A stretch of DNA of 26,743 nucleotides from Prevotella sp. UBA2755 (GTDB lineage: Bacteria > Bacteroidota > Bacteroidia > Bacteroidales > Bacteroidaceae): contig DEJF01000057.1 in the NCBI GenBank assembly GCA_002353225.1, positions 3,848 through 30,590 on the forward strand, in the 5' to 3' direction. Shown here one piece after another: positions 1 to 6,509 of this stretch. The stretch's first letter is position 1; each line of letters opens with the position of its first letter. The translations under genes were made by a program, and so were the position numbers. Under the pieces are notes generated by a model. That model was not told where the DNA came from. It was given only the letters and a program-made list of their open reading frames with translations, and did not search any database.

Positions 1-1482
1 TGTGCATACATCTGTCCTCACGCAGCAATCCGTCCGTTCGTACTCGACGAGAACGAGATCAAGGGCTTCGCTGCTGCTGAAGATACTATCGAGATGAAGG
101 CTCCTGCCGCTATGAAGGGTATGCACTTCCGCATTGAGACTTCCGTTCTCGACTGTCTGGGTTGTGGTAACTGTGCTGATATCTGCCCAGGTAATCCTAA
201 GACCGGCAAGGCACTCACCATGGTTGCCTTCAATCCTGACGCTGAGGATATGAAGCAGGAGGCTAAGAACTGGGAGTACCTCGTGAAGGAAGTTAAGTCT
301 AAGCAGGATCTCGTTGACATCCGCAGCAACGTGAAGAACTCACAGTTCGCACAGCCTCTGTTCGAGTTCTCTGGCGCTTGCTCTGGTTGCGGTGAGACTC
401 CATACGTGAAGTTGATTAGCCAGTTGTTCGGTGACCGTCAGATGATCGCCAACGCTACCGGTTGCTCTTCTATCTACTCTGCTTCTATTCCTTCTACTCC
501 TTACACCAAGAACGAGAAGGGACAGGGTCCTGTCTTCAACAACTCACTGTTCGAGGACTTCTGTGAGTTCGGTCTCGGTATGGCTCTGGGTAACAAGAAG
601 ATGAAGGAGCGCGTTGCTAAGTTGCTGAAGGAGGCTGAGGCTAACGCACCTGCAGAGTTCACAGCACTCGCTGAGGAGTGGATCGCCAACAAGGACGATG
701 CTGACAAGACCAAGGAGATTGCTCCGAAGTTGCGTGAGGCTATCGCTGCTGGTGCTGCCAACGGTTGCGAGTTCTGCAACGAACTGAAGACCCTTGACCA
801 CTACCTCGTTAAGCGTAGTCAGTGGATCATCGGTGGTGACGGTGCTTCTTACGATATCGGTTACGGCGGTCTCGACCACGTAATTGCTTCTGGTGAGGAC
901 GTGAACATCCTCGTGCTCGATACTGAGGTTTACTCTAACACTGGTGGTCAGGCTTCTAAGGCTACCCCACTCGGCGCTATCGCTCAGTTCGCTGCTCAGG
1001 GTAAGCGTATCCGCAAGAAGGACCTTGGTATGATCGCTACCACTTACGGTTATGTTTATGTCGCTCAGATCGCTATGGGTGCTGACCACGCTCAGACCCT
1101 GAAGGCTATCCGTGAGGCTGAGGCATGGCACGGACCTTCTATCATCATCGCTTATGCTCCATGTATCAACCACGGTCTGAAGGCTAAGGGCGGCATGGGT
1201 AAGAGCCAGGCTGAGGAGAAGAAGGCTGTTGAGTGCGGTTACTGGCACCTGTGGCGCTTCAACCCGGCACTTGCTGAGGAAGGCAAGAATCCGTTCTCAC
1301 TCGACTCTAAGGAGCCTAACTGGGAAAACTTCCACGACTTCCTGCTGGGCGAGGTTCGTTACCTGTCAGTGAAGAAGGCTTATCCTAACGAGGCTGAGGA
1401 ACTCTTCGCCGAGGCTCAGAAGATGGCACAGCTCCGTTACAAGAGCTATGTTCGTAAGACTCAGGAGAACTGGGAGGACTAA
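1..1482 (+). CDS. nifJ: Pyruvate:ferredoxin (flavodoxin) oxidoreductase, C-terminal part (5' truncated by window edge)
   Basis: The frame is open from the first base, so the gene begins before the window; 493 C-terminal residues are visible. The enzyme oxidises pyruvate with CoA to acetyl-CoA and CO2 and passes electrons to ferredoxin or flavodoxin in the cytoplasm. The first visible residues (CAYICPHAAIRP) are the end of the first 4Fe-4S motif of the ferredoxin domain. The second motif, CLGCGNCADICPG, follows near residue 49. The C-terminal thiamine diphosphate domain starts with SGACSGCGETPYV, which carries proximal-cluster cysteines, and continues with the TPP/Mg motif GDGASYDIGYGG and later DTEVYSNTGGQASKATP. 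It ends normally in TAA and is followed by a terminator. Codon use is strongly biased (GCT, GGT, AAG, GAG, CTC), which fits a highly expressed central-metabolism gene. Identification is secure; only the N-terminal half is missing. Confidence 0.97.
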   Translation, partial: CAYICPHAAIRPFVLDENEIKGFAAAEDTIEMKAPAAMKGMHFRIETSVLDCLGCGNCADICPGNPKTGKALTMVAFNPDAEDMKQEAKNWEYLVKEVKSKQDLVDIRSNVKNSQFAQPLFEFSGACSGCGETPYVKLISQLFGDRQMIANATGCSSIYSASIPSTPYTKNEKGQGPVFNNSLFEDFCEFGLGMALGNKKMKERVAKLLKEAEANAPAEFTALAEEWIANKDDADKTKEIAPKLREAIAAGAANGCEFCNELKTLDHYLVKRSQWIIGGDGASYDIGYGGLDHVIASGEDVNILVLDTEVYSNTGGQASKATPLGAIAQFAAQGKRIRKKDLGMIATTYGYVYVAQIAMGADHAQTLKAIREAEAWHGPSIIIAYAPCINHGLKAKGGMGKSQAEEKKAVECGYWHLWRFNPALAEEGKNPFSLDSKEPNWENFHDFLLGEVRYLSVKKAYPNEAEELFAEAQKMAQLRYKSYVRKTQENWED

Positions 1483-1503
1483 TCCCCTATCCTATCTATA
1501 ATT

Positions 1504-1533
1504 AAAAGGGCATCCTCAATGGGTGCCCTTTTT
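1504..1533 (+). terminator. Rho-independent terminator after nifJ
   Basis: GGGCATCC (1508-1515) pairs with GGGTGCCC (1521-1528) with one G-U pair. The stem is extended by AAAA (1504-1507) against TTTT (1529-1532), and the loop has five bases. A run of five T follows the GC stem. It lies 22 nt past the nifJ stop codon. Confidence 0.9.
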
Positions 1534-1540
1534 GATGCCG

Positions 1541-1667
1541 ATGCCTCCGATCACAGTGAGCAATGCCTCCGATTAAAGATGGTAAAGTTTTCCCTCTCAG
1601 AGAGGAGACGCTCCTCTCTGTGAGCGAAGGCACCCGCCACGGTGATCGGAGGCTTTACTATCTGCAT
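1541..1667. repeat. Nested inverted-repeat element downstream of nifJ
   Basis: GCCTCCGATCAC at 1543-1554 is exactly complementary to GTGATCGGAGGC at 1642-1653. ATGCCTCCGAT occurs twice directly (1541-1551 and 1563-1573). GATGGTAAAG (1578-1587) pairs with CTTTACTATC (1654-1663) with one mismatch. Inside the arms, CTCAGAGAGGAG (1596-1607) pairs with CTCCTCTCTGTGAG (1611-1624) with one bulged base and a three-base loop. The whole could fold as a long cruciform or RNA hairpin. No transposase is near. It may be a dispersed intergenic repeat or a MITE-like remnant; copy number cannot be judged from this window. Confidence 0.7.
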
Positions 1668-1766
1668 AATCATTCAGAGCCCCCTGCAACCTTCATGGAA
1701 TACATGCCATCTTTTAGTGTTTTTCCACTCGTTTTTACCCCATTTTTGCAGCAAAATCGCCAATCG

Positions 1767-1843
1767 TTGTCACCCTTTCCACCTCGTTGTTACCGACAAT
1801 CCACTGATAATCAAATAGTTTTGCAAGGTGGCAACGGTGACAA
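1767..1843. repeat. Imperfect 20-bp inverted repeat with 37-nt spacer
   Basis: The 20 bases at 1767-1786 (beginning TTGTCACC) match the reverse complement of 1824-1843 at 16 of 20 positions; both arms have the pattern TTGTCACC-TT-CCACCT. No function is recognised. It could be the remnant of a mobile-element end or a weak stem-loop. Confidence 0.45.
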
Positions 1844-1865
1844 GGGTTTTAAAAATTACGTGTAG

Positions 1866-1895
1866 GGAAAAGGCAGACAAAAACGTTGCTCTGCC
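1866..1895 (-). terminator. Hairpin terminator for the alpha/beta hydrolase gene
   Basis: Read on the reverse strand, GGCAGA (1895-1890) and TCTGCC (1877-1872) form a six-pair stem with a 12-nt loop and are followed by TTTTCCC (1871-1865). It lies about 56 nt past the hydrolase stop codon. The bases at 1884-1901 match 23476-23493 at 16 of 18 positions, the hairpin behind the BspA-like gene. Confidence 0.55.
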
Positions 1896-1951
1896 AGCCG
1901 TCCTCAAGCAAACTTGGCTCTGCACTCACCTCGCACATAAATTGGAATTTA

Positions 1952-2800
1952 CTAGATAACCTTGGCGAGGAAATCACGCATCAGACGGGCAATCTCAGTG
2001 TGATGGCTTTCAAGGGCGAAGTGTCCGCTGGGTACGAAATGGATTTCTGCATTAGGCAGGTCGCGTTTGAAGGCATTGGCTCCGGCAGGGATGAACGATG
2101 GGTCGTTCTCACCCCAAACGGCCAACAATGGGGGCTGATAAGTGCGAAGGTATTTCTGAAACTCCGGATAGAGTGCAACATTCGAGCGATAGTCCAGAAT
2201 CAAGTCGTTCTGCATCTCAGAGCGTTCTGGCAGACAAACATAATAGTAATCAAGCGAGTAGCCATCAGGACCAACACTGCCCTCGGGTGTCCCGAATGTG
2301 TATTGTCCGATGATGGTTTCAAGAGCATAAGCAGATGAAAACTGCTGCCGAAGTTCTTCTGTCGGATTCTTCCAATAAGCCTTCCGTGCTTCCCATTTCT
2401 TGCCCAAGCCTTCTTCATACATGTTACCGTTTTGCGAAATAATAGCCGTGATACGCTCCGGATGCCACATCGCCAAACGGTAGCCGACAGGTGCGCCGTA
2501 GTCGAAGACATACATGGCAAACTTCGTCAGACCGACAGCCTCGGTAAATTTGTCAACGATGCGGGCCAGATGGTCGAAGGAATAGGTGAACTCCTCACGT
2601 CTTGGCGACACCGTTTGTCCAAAAGCAGGAAAGTCCGGTGCTATCAGGTGGAAATCGTCTGCCATTTCGGGCATCAGTTCACGAAACATGTGACTACTGC
2701 TTGGAAAGCCATGCAACAATAGAAGTGTTGGATTCTCTGGATTGCCTGCCTCGCGGTAAAACACGCGGCAATCTTCAACTTGGATTTTGTTGTATTTCAT
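1952..2800 (-). CDS. Alpha/beta hydrolase (epoxide hydrolase / haloalkane dehalogenase-like)
   Basis: This 282-residue cytoplasmic protein has no signal peptide or membrane segment. The alpha/beta-hydrolase fold is shown by the oxyanion motif HGFP (residues 30-33), the nucleophile-elbow region YVFDYGAP with Asp100 in the nucleophile place, an acid candidate Asp233 in VWGENDPSF, and the catalytic His260 in PSGHFALE. An Asp nucleophile rather than Ser points to the epoxide hydrolase/haloalkane dehalogenase branch, acting on C-O or C-X bonds through an alkyl-enzyme ester; the substrate is unknown. The region between the nucleophile and the acid (about 125-215) would form the cap domain. It stands alone, divergent from the small membrane protein, with its own promoter and terminator. 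Family assignment is firm, reaction uncertain. Confidence 0.9.
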   Translation of the reverse strand: MKYNKIQVEDCRVFYREAGNPENPTLLLLHGFPSSSHMFRELMPEMADDFHLIAPDFPAFGQTVSPRREEFTYSFDHLARIVDKFTEAVGLTKFAMYVFDYGAPVGYRLAMWHPERITAIISQNGNMYEEGLGKKWEARKAYWKNPTEELRQQFSSAYALETIIGQYTFGTPEGSVGPDGYSLDYYYVCLPERSEMQNDLILDYRSNVALYPEFQKYLRTYQPPLLAVWGENDPSFIPAGANAFKRDLPNAEIHFVPSGHFALESHHTEIARLMRDFLAKVI

Positions 2801-2856
2801 ATTGTTCGTTGTTTGCTAAATTCCGATTTATCTGCCAATATTCTTATATTATGTTA

Positions 2857-2864
2857 CAAAGTTA
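2857..2864 (-). promoter_or_regulatory. -7 promoter box for the alpha/beta hydrolase
   Basis: The reverse strand reads TAACTTTG here, a match to the Bacteroidota -7 consensus TAnnTTTG, 56 nt upstream of the ATG. A clear -33 TTTG was not seen at the expected distance, so this is a one-element call. Confidence 0.5.
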
Positions 2865-2896
2865 GTCATTTCTGGTAAATTCTAAGATTTTATGAT

Positions 2897-2904
2897 TAAT
2901 TTTG
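2897..2904 (+). promoter_or_regulatory. -7 promoter box for the small membrane protein
   Basis: TAATTTTG matches TAnnTTTG and lies 29 nt upstream of the ATG at 2934. The -33 region is weak. Confidence 0.5.
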
Positions 2905-2933
2905 TGGCATAAATTGAGATTCTTTAGGAAAAG

Positions 2934-3101
2934 ATGAATAAAAAGCAGAAAATGCGACTGTCTATTGCAGCGTTTTGTGTTGTTTACATCATTGTATGGC
3001 TGTTTTTCCCAGGATGGGGTGGCAGTAAAATACTTGGTATTTTATCGGGAGTACTGCTTCTGATAGCCATGTATATGTCCTATAGAGCAGAGAAAAAATA
3101 A
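2934..3101 (+). CDS. Small two-helix membrane protein (55 aa), function unknown
   Basis: The frame ATG (2934) to TAA (3101) encodes 55 residues: a basic N-terminus (MNKKQKMR), a hydrophobic helix (about 9-26), a short turn with FPGWGGSK, a second hydrophobic helix (about 33-49) and a basic end (RAEKK). This gives a helical hairpin with both ends positive, so both termini are probably cytoplasmic. A -7 box lies upstream, and the only Shine-Dalgarno-like sequence is a weak AGGA. It sits between the divergent hydrolase and the kinase/peptidase/PqqD/ABC cassette, whose own promoter starts 11 nt after this stop codon, so it is probably a separate unit. The family is not recognised. Support rests on composition and context only. 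Confidence 0.6.
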   Translation: MNKKQKMRLSIAAFCVVYIIVWLFFPGWGGSKILGILSGVLLLIAMYMSYRAEKK

Positions 3102-3111
3102 ATCATTTTAT

Positions 3112-3142
3112 TTTGTTCTTTACTCACTTCTTTGTACCTTTG
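3112..3142 (+). promoter_or_regulatory. Promoter of the kinase/peptidase/PqqD/ABC cassette
   Basis: TTTG (3112-3115), a 19-nt gap and TACCTTTG (3135-3142) form a complete Bacteroidota promoter. The ATG lies 19 nt after the -7 box. This decides the gene start, since a TTG at 3132 in the same frame falls inside the promoter. Confidence 0.8.
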
Positions 3143-3161
3143 TCGTCAAAAACAAGGAAGC

Positions 3162-4016
3162 ATGATGGCTGATATAAAATATTATAAGGTGGCTGACCAT
3201 GTGTTTGGCGTACAGACTGCCGAAGAAGACTTCGCGCTGATGCAGAACTATGAGCCGTTCTGTTGTGAGAAAGACGCAGTGCTCTTTACCCTGAAGGTCG
3301 AGGACGGTGAACGCATTGACTATACAGAAGAGTTGCGTCAGGAGGAAGAAGGACAGGAAATATACTGTGGCAAGACTGCCGATGGCAAGTCGGTATTCGA
3401 GTTCCGCTGGCAATACGAGACGGCTGGTTGGCTGGTATGTCCTGATGACTACCATGAAGGACGACTCGTCGTGACTGGCAAATGGCGTAAACTCGCTATC
3501 GACAATGCACTGATGGTGCTCTATGCCCTTGCCACAGCACCCCATCAAACAGTGTTGTTCCATGCCGCTGTCGTGAGTCATGAGGAGAAAGCGTATATGT
3601 TTTTAGGCAAGAGCGGTACGGGAAAGAGTACCCATGCCCGTCTATGGCTGAAATATATCGAGGGTACGGCATTGGTGAACGATGACAATCCTGTGGTACG
3701 CATCCAACATGACACAGCAATAGTCTATGGCAGTCCTTGGAGCGGTAAGACCCCCTGTTACCGTAATGTCAGTTATCCGTTAGGTGGTATCGTACTGCTC
3801 AGTCAGGCACCTTATAATAAGATACGCCGACTGAAAGGTATCGAGGCATACGCCTCACTGGTACCCAGTATCAGCGGTAAGCGATGGGACAAGCAGGTAG
3901 CCGACGGACTGCATCAGACAGAGAACTCCCTTGCCATGACGACACCCGTCTGGCATCTGGAATGTCTCCCCGATGAGGAAGCGGCAAAAGTGTGTCAGGG
4001 GGCAGTTGAAAGGTGA
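3162..4016 (+). CDS. HPr kinase-like (HprK C-terminal domain) serine-kinase family protein
   Basis: This 284-residue soluble protein has a C-terminal half resembling the catalytic domain of HPr kinase/phosphorylase. FHAAVV (133-138) sits where HprK has its HG(V/S) strand, followed by the P-loop GKSGTGKST (149-157) and LVNDDNPVV (171-179), equivalent to the HprK LVADD motif with the acidic pair. The N-terminal ~125 residues resemble no HprK N-domain, and no HPr gene is nearby, so classical carbon regulation is unlikely. Relatives with this architecture occur beside PqqD-like proteins in peptide (RiPP, lasso-type) clusters, where a kinase can phosphorylate the peptide; that role here is inference. 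AAGGAAG lies just before the tandem ATG codons at 3162 and 3165. The last codons run into a purine-rich repeat. Confidence 0.8.
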   Translation: MMADIKYYKVADHVFGVQTAEEDFALMQNYEPFCCEKDAVLFTLKVEDGERIDYTEELRQEEEGQEIYCGKTADGKSVFEFRWQYETAGWLVCPDDYHEGRLVVTGKWRKLAIDNALMVLYALATAPHQTVLFHAAVVSHEEKAYMFLGKSGTGKSTHARLWLKYIEGTALVNDDNPVVRIQHDTAIVYGSPWSGKTPCYRNVSYPLGGIVLLSQAPYNKIRRLKGIEAYASLVPSISGKRWDKQVADGLHQTENSLAMTTPVWHLECLPDEEAAKVCQGAVER

Positions 4017-4030
4017 AAGTTGAAGAGAGA
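4005..4030 (+). repeat. Purine-rich TGAAAGTTGA-type repeat
   Basis: GTTGAAAGGTGAAAGTTGAA spans the end of the kinase gene and the gap before the peptidase gene. The same core TGAAAGTTG recurs at about 20480-20488 and, inside a coding region, at about 15569-15577. Confidence 0.4.
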
Positions 4031-4040
4031 GTGTTAAAAG

Positions 4041-4472
4041 ATGATTAGTGATCACGAGATATTAGAGGAGGCAACCCGCTTGGCGAAAGAGGGTGTGAGT
4101 GTGACGCTGCCTGTCAAAGGCACCAGCATGCTGCCGTTTATCATTGGCGGCAAGGAGAGTGTCATCCTCCAGAAAACTGTTAATCCCAAAGTGGGTGACG
4201 TGGTACTCGCCTGGGTCGAGAACTGTCGCTATGTGGTACACCGCATCATCAAAATTGACGGTGACAACGTGACCCTGATGGGCGATGGTAATATCCTCGG
4301 TACCGAGCACTGTCATCTGAACGACCTCTGCGCCACAGCCACCCATGTGGTGAGTGCTGATGGAAAGCAACATGACTTATACAGCAAATGGCGTATGCGT
4401 GCCGTCACTATCTGGTGGCATCTGCGTCCTGTCAGGAGATACATCCTCGCCATTTATCGGCGGGTGATTTAA
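4041..4472 (+). CDS. S24/S26-family signal-peptidase-like protease with Ser-His active site
   Basis: This 143-residue protein has the signal-peptidase core. KGTSMLPF contains the nucleophile Ser29, VGDVV (51-55) is the conserved GD strand, YVVHRII places His67 where bacterial type I signal peptidases have the catalytic Lys, and LMGDGN (79-84) supplies Asp82 in the GDxN box. Ser/His/Asp is the pattern of the Sec11/archaeal/SipW (S26B) branch. Unlike Sec11 or SipW there is no N-terminal membrane anchor; the C-terminus (120-143) is basic and amphipathic and may touch the membrane. It starts 24 nt after the kinase gene and is presumably co-transcribed. In this cassette it may cleave a leader or substrate peptide, which is inferred. 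The protease family is well supported, its substrate is unknown. Confidence 0.82.
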   Translation: MISDHEILEEATRLAKEGVSVTLPVKGTSMLPFIIGGKESVILQKTVNPKVGDVVLAWVENCRYVVHRIIKIDGDNVTLMGDGNILGTEHCHLNDLCATATHVVSADGKQHDLYSKWRMRAVTIWWHLRPVRRYILAIYRRVI

Positions 4473-4519
4473 CTGCAAGATATCGGAATATCGAAAAAAA
4501 TAATAAATAATATAATATT

Positions 4520-4789
4520 ATGAGAATCAAAAAAGGATTTATACTACGTGAGGTCTGTGGTGAGCATGTCATCATGGGCGAAGGACTGGGTGCTGTTAAC
4601 TTCGGCAGACTACTTGCTCTTAACGAGACTGCGGCATGGTTGTGGAAACAGGCGGACACCATGGGTGACTTCACCGTTGAAAAACTCGCCGAGAGACTCT
4701 GCGAGGATTATGAAGTGGACAATGAGACAGCCCAGAATGACGTGACGGCAATTGTGGGACAGTGGCAGAAAGAAGGAGTCATTGAATGA
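4520..4789 (+). CDS. PqqD-like (RRE) protein
   Basis: This 89-residue protein is typical of the PqqD family, a small winged-helix peptide-binding fold that recognises leader peptides of RiPP precursors. It shows FILREVCGE (8-15), IMGEGLGAVNFGRLLALNETAAWLW (18-42 region; conserved beta-strand then LNxTAAxLW helix) and a C-terminal helical part with the DV-x(8)-W spacing seen in PqqD homologues. No pqq genes are nearby, so a role as leader-recognition element for the neighbouring kinase, peptidase or exporter is the likeliest reading. It follows the peptidase gene by 47 nt; that gap has a small GATAT/ATATC hairpin (4479-4492) and no open frame. Its stop codon overlaps the ABC gene start (ATGA), indicating coupled translation. 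Confidence 0.85.
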   Translation: MRIKKGFILREVCGEHVIMGEGLGAVNFGRLLALNETAAWLWKQADTMGDFTVEKLAERLCEDYEVDNETAQNDVTAIVGQWQKEGVIE

Positions 4790-6408
4790 AATATATCGCA
4801 TGGCTGTGGCATAATATGTTAGGCATCCGCTGGAACTCAGCGGTGCGTATTATCATTGGTATCGGACAAGTAGGACTTGGACTGCTGATGGTATGGCTCA
4901 GCCGTGTGTTCATCGACAAGACCATCCGTACGGGTAATACCGAGGATGTCATACAAATGGTGGTATGGTTGGTGATGACAGTCGTTGGTGGTGTTCTGTT
5001 GCGACAGATCTACTACTACATGACAACCACCGCCAATATACGCCAGACGAATACGCTACGTTTACAGATCTTCAGTAAACTCTTCCGCCGTCAACTCTTT
5101 GACGACAAGACACTGCATTCCGGAGATATCACCTCACGACTCGCCAAGGATATCGACACCGTAAGCACTGTGACGACAGACACACTGCCACAGATGACAA
5201 TCACCATGATACAACTTTGTGGGGCTTTCCTGCTGATGCGATGGTTTGATGCTCGTCTTGCCTGGGCACTGCTGATACTCACGCCTCTCGCCGTCATATT
5301 CGGAAAACTTATCGCCAGGAAGTTGCGACAGATGACTCTCGATATCCGACAGGATGAGAGCAGGATACAGATGCAGGTACAAGAGACCATGGAGCATAAT
5401 GCCGTGCTGCGTTCATTAGGCAGTGAGCAATGGGTGACAGACCGTCTGGATACGATGCAACAGCGACTGCAGGGTAATGTGATGCGACGCACCCGTTTCA
5501 CCGTCCTCACCCGTCTGATTATGGGCTGTGCCTTCGGACTGGGTTATCTCCTTGCCTTCGTATGGGGAGGCATCGGACTGCGTAACGGCACCATTACTTT
5601 TGGCGTGATGACCTCCTTCCTGCAACTGGTAGGTATGATACAGCATCCTATCCTGCAGATGCTGAACATGGTGCCTGGTATTATCCACGCCACAGCAAGT
5701 ATCGACAGACTGGAGGAATTAGGACAGATAGAACAGGAAAGACCTCAAGAAGATAATACACCAGAGAAAGAGGCTCCCGGTATCCGTTTCGACAAGGTGT
5801 CGTTCCACTATGCCACAGGTGACAGAATGGTTATCGACCATTTCTGCCACGACTTCAAGGCTGGCACCAAGACGGCAATCATGGGAGAGACCGGCATCGG
5901 CAAGACGACCCTGTTCCGTCTGTTGCTCGGTTTCATACAACCTACAGAGGGTAGCATCACCCTTTACACAAAAGACAATGAGGAGACCGCAGGCACCCAG
6001 ACTCGTCCAAATTTCGTATTCGTACCACAAGGCAATACCTTGATGAGCGGCAGTATCCGCTATAACCTCCAACTCGCCAAACCAGACGCTACTGATGACG
6101 AACTGTTAGCAGTGCTCCATACTGCCTGTGCTGACTTTGTATGCGACCTCCCGCAGGGACTTGACACAGAATTAGGAGAGCGAGGAAAGGGACTCAGCGA
6201 AGGACAAGCCCAGCGCATTGCCATCGCCAGAGGACTATTGTGCCCTGGTTATATTCTGTTGCTCGATGAGATCAGCAGCAGTCTTGACGACCCTACGGAA
6301 CAGGAACTCTATAAACGACTTTTCGCAACATACAAGGAAAAGACCATGTTGTTTATCACCCATCGTAAAACCGTCAGCGAACTATGCGATGAGGTGATAC
6401 GACTTTAA
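4786..6408 (+). CDS. ABC exporter, fused transmembrane and ATPase domains
   Basis: This 540-residue half-transporter exports a substrate across the inner membrane as a dimer. The N-terminal ~310 residues carry the exporter-type membrane domain, with hydrophobic segments near 20-40, 56-74, 138-152, 156-175, 245-265 and 271-290. The ATPase domain has Walker A GETGIGKTT (367-375), Q-loop Gln415 (FVPQGN), signature LSEGQ (470-474), Walker B ILLLDE (490-495) and the switch His526 (FITHR). There is no N-terminal C39 peptidase domain, so any leader would be cut by another enzyme, for which the adjacent S26-like protease is a candidate. It overlaps the PqqD-like gene by four bases. No outer-membrane or adaptor partner is in the window. 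The substrate is unknown. Confidence 0.92.
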   Translation: MKYIAWLWHNMLGIRWNSAVRIIIGIGQVGLGLLMVWLSRVFIDKTIRTGNTEDVIQMVVWLVMTVVGGVLLRQIYYYMTTTANIRQTNTLRLQIFSKLFRRQLFDDKTLHSGDITSRLAKDIDTVSTVTTDTLPQMTITMIQLCGAFLLMRWFDARLAWALLILTPLAVIFGKLIARKLRQMTLDIRQDESRIQMQVQETMEHNAVLRSLGSEQWVTDRLDTMQQRLQGNVMRRTRFTVLTRLIMGCAFGLGYLLAFVWGGIGLRNGTITFGVMTSFLQLVGMIQHPILQMLNMVPGIIHATASIDRLEELGQIEQERPQEDNTPEKEAPGIRFDKVSFHYATGDRMVIDHFCHDFKAGTKTAIMGETGIGKTTLFRLLLGFIQPTEGSITLYTKDNEETAGTQTRPNFVFVPQGNTLMSGSIRYNLQLAKPDATDDELLAVLHTACADFVCDLPQGLDTELGERGKGLSEGQAQRIAIARGLLCPGYILLLDEISSSLDDPTEQELYKRLFATYKEKTMLFITHRKTVSELCDEVIRL

Positions 6409-6466
6409 GTTGTACTTGTTCATTTTCACCTTTTTACTATTATTTTTGCCCTAACCAATAAAATAC

Positions 6467-6491
6467 TGCACATTTTTTTTGGAATTGTGCA
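6467..6491. promoter_or_regulatory. Operator-like palindrome 1 upstream of acyl-CoA ligase genes
   Basis: TGCACA (6467-6472), 13 nt, TGTGCA (6486-6491): 25 bp in total, overlapping the -33 TTTG of the promoter. It has the same arms and total length as the site at 6508-6532. Confidence 0.6.
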
Positions 6492-6509
6492 GGAAAGATA
6501 TTACCTTTG
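6478..6509 (+). promoter_or_regulatory. Promoter of the acyl-CoA ligase pair
   Basis: TTTG (6478-6481), 20 nt, TACCTTTG (6502-6509). It places transcription start near 6516 and rules out the upstream in-frame TTG at 6479. Confidence 0.75.

Larger units (their letters stand above)
1534..1951. other. Gene-free stretch with repeat-like secondary structure
   Basis: No convincing gene lies here. A 100-residue open frame (1563-1865) has low-complexity content and crosses the inverted repeats, so it is probably spurious. The stretch holds a nested inverted-repeat element (about 1541-1667), an imperfect inverted repeat (1767-1843) and a hairpin terminator for the reverse-strand hydrolase gene (1866-1895). 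Nothing was recognised at 1668-1766 or 1902-1951. Confidence 0.6.

Noticed and set aside
544..1248. A 234-residue reverse-strand open frame opposite nifJ
   Set aside because: It is a mirror of strongly biased nifJ codon use (Leu/Ser/Thr-rich) with no domain; the forward frame is unambiguous.
1563..1865. A 100-residue forward open frame after nifJ
   Set aside because: It runs through the inverted-repeat arms, has an atypical composition and no recognisable domain or promoter; most likely an artefact of the repeat element.
3132..3161. TTG start extending the kinase by ten residues
   Set aside because: The TTG lies inside the promoter (just before TACCTTTG at 3135-3142); a purine-rich ribosome site precedes the ATG at 3162.
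3162..4016. Classical HPr kinase/phosphorylase (carbon catabolite control)
   Set aside because: The N-terminal domain does not match HprK, no HPr or PTS gene is present, and the context is PqqD/protease/ABC.
4473..4519. A hidden precursor peptide between the peptidase and PqqD-like genes
   Set aside because: Only 47 nt, AT-rich, with a small hairpin and no open frame on either strand long enough for a precursor.
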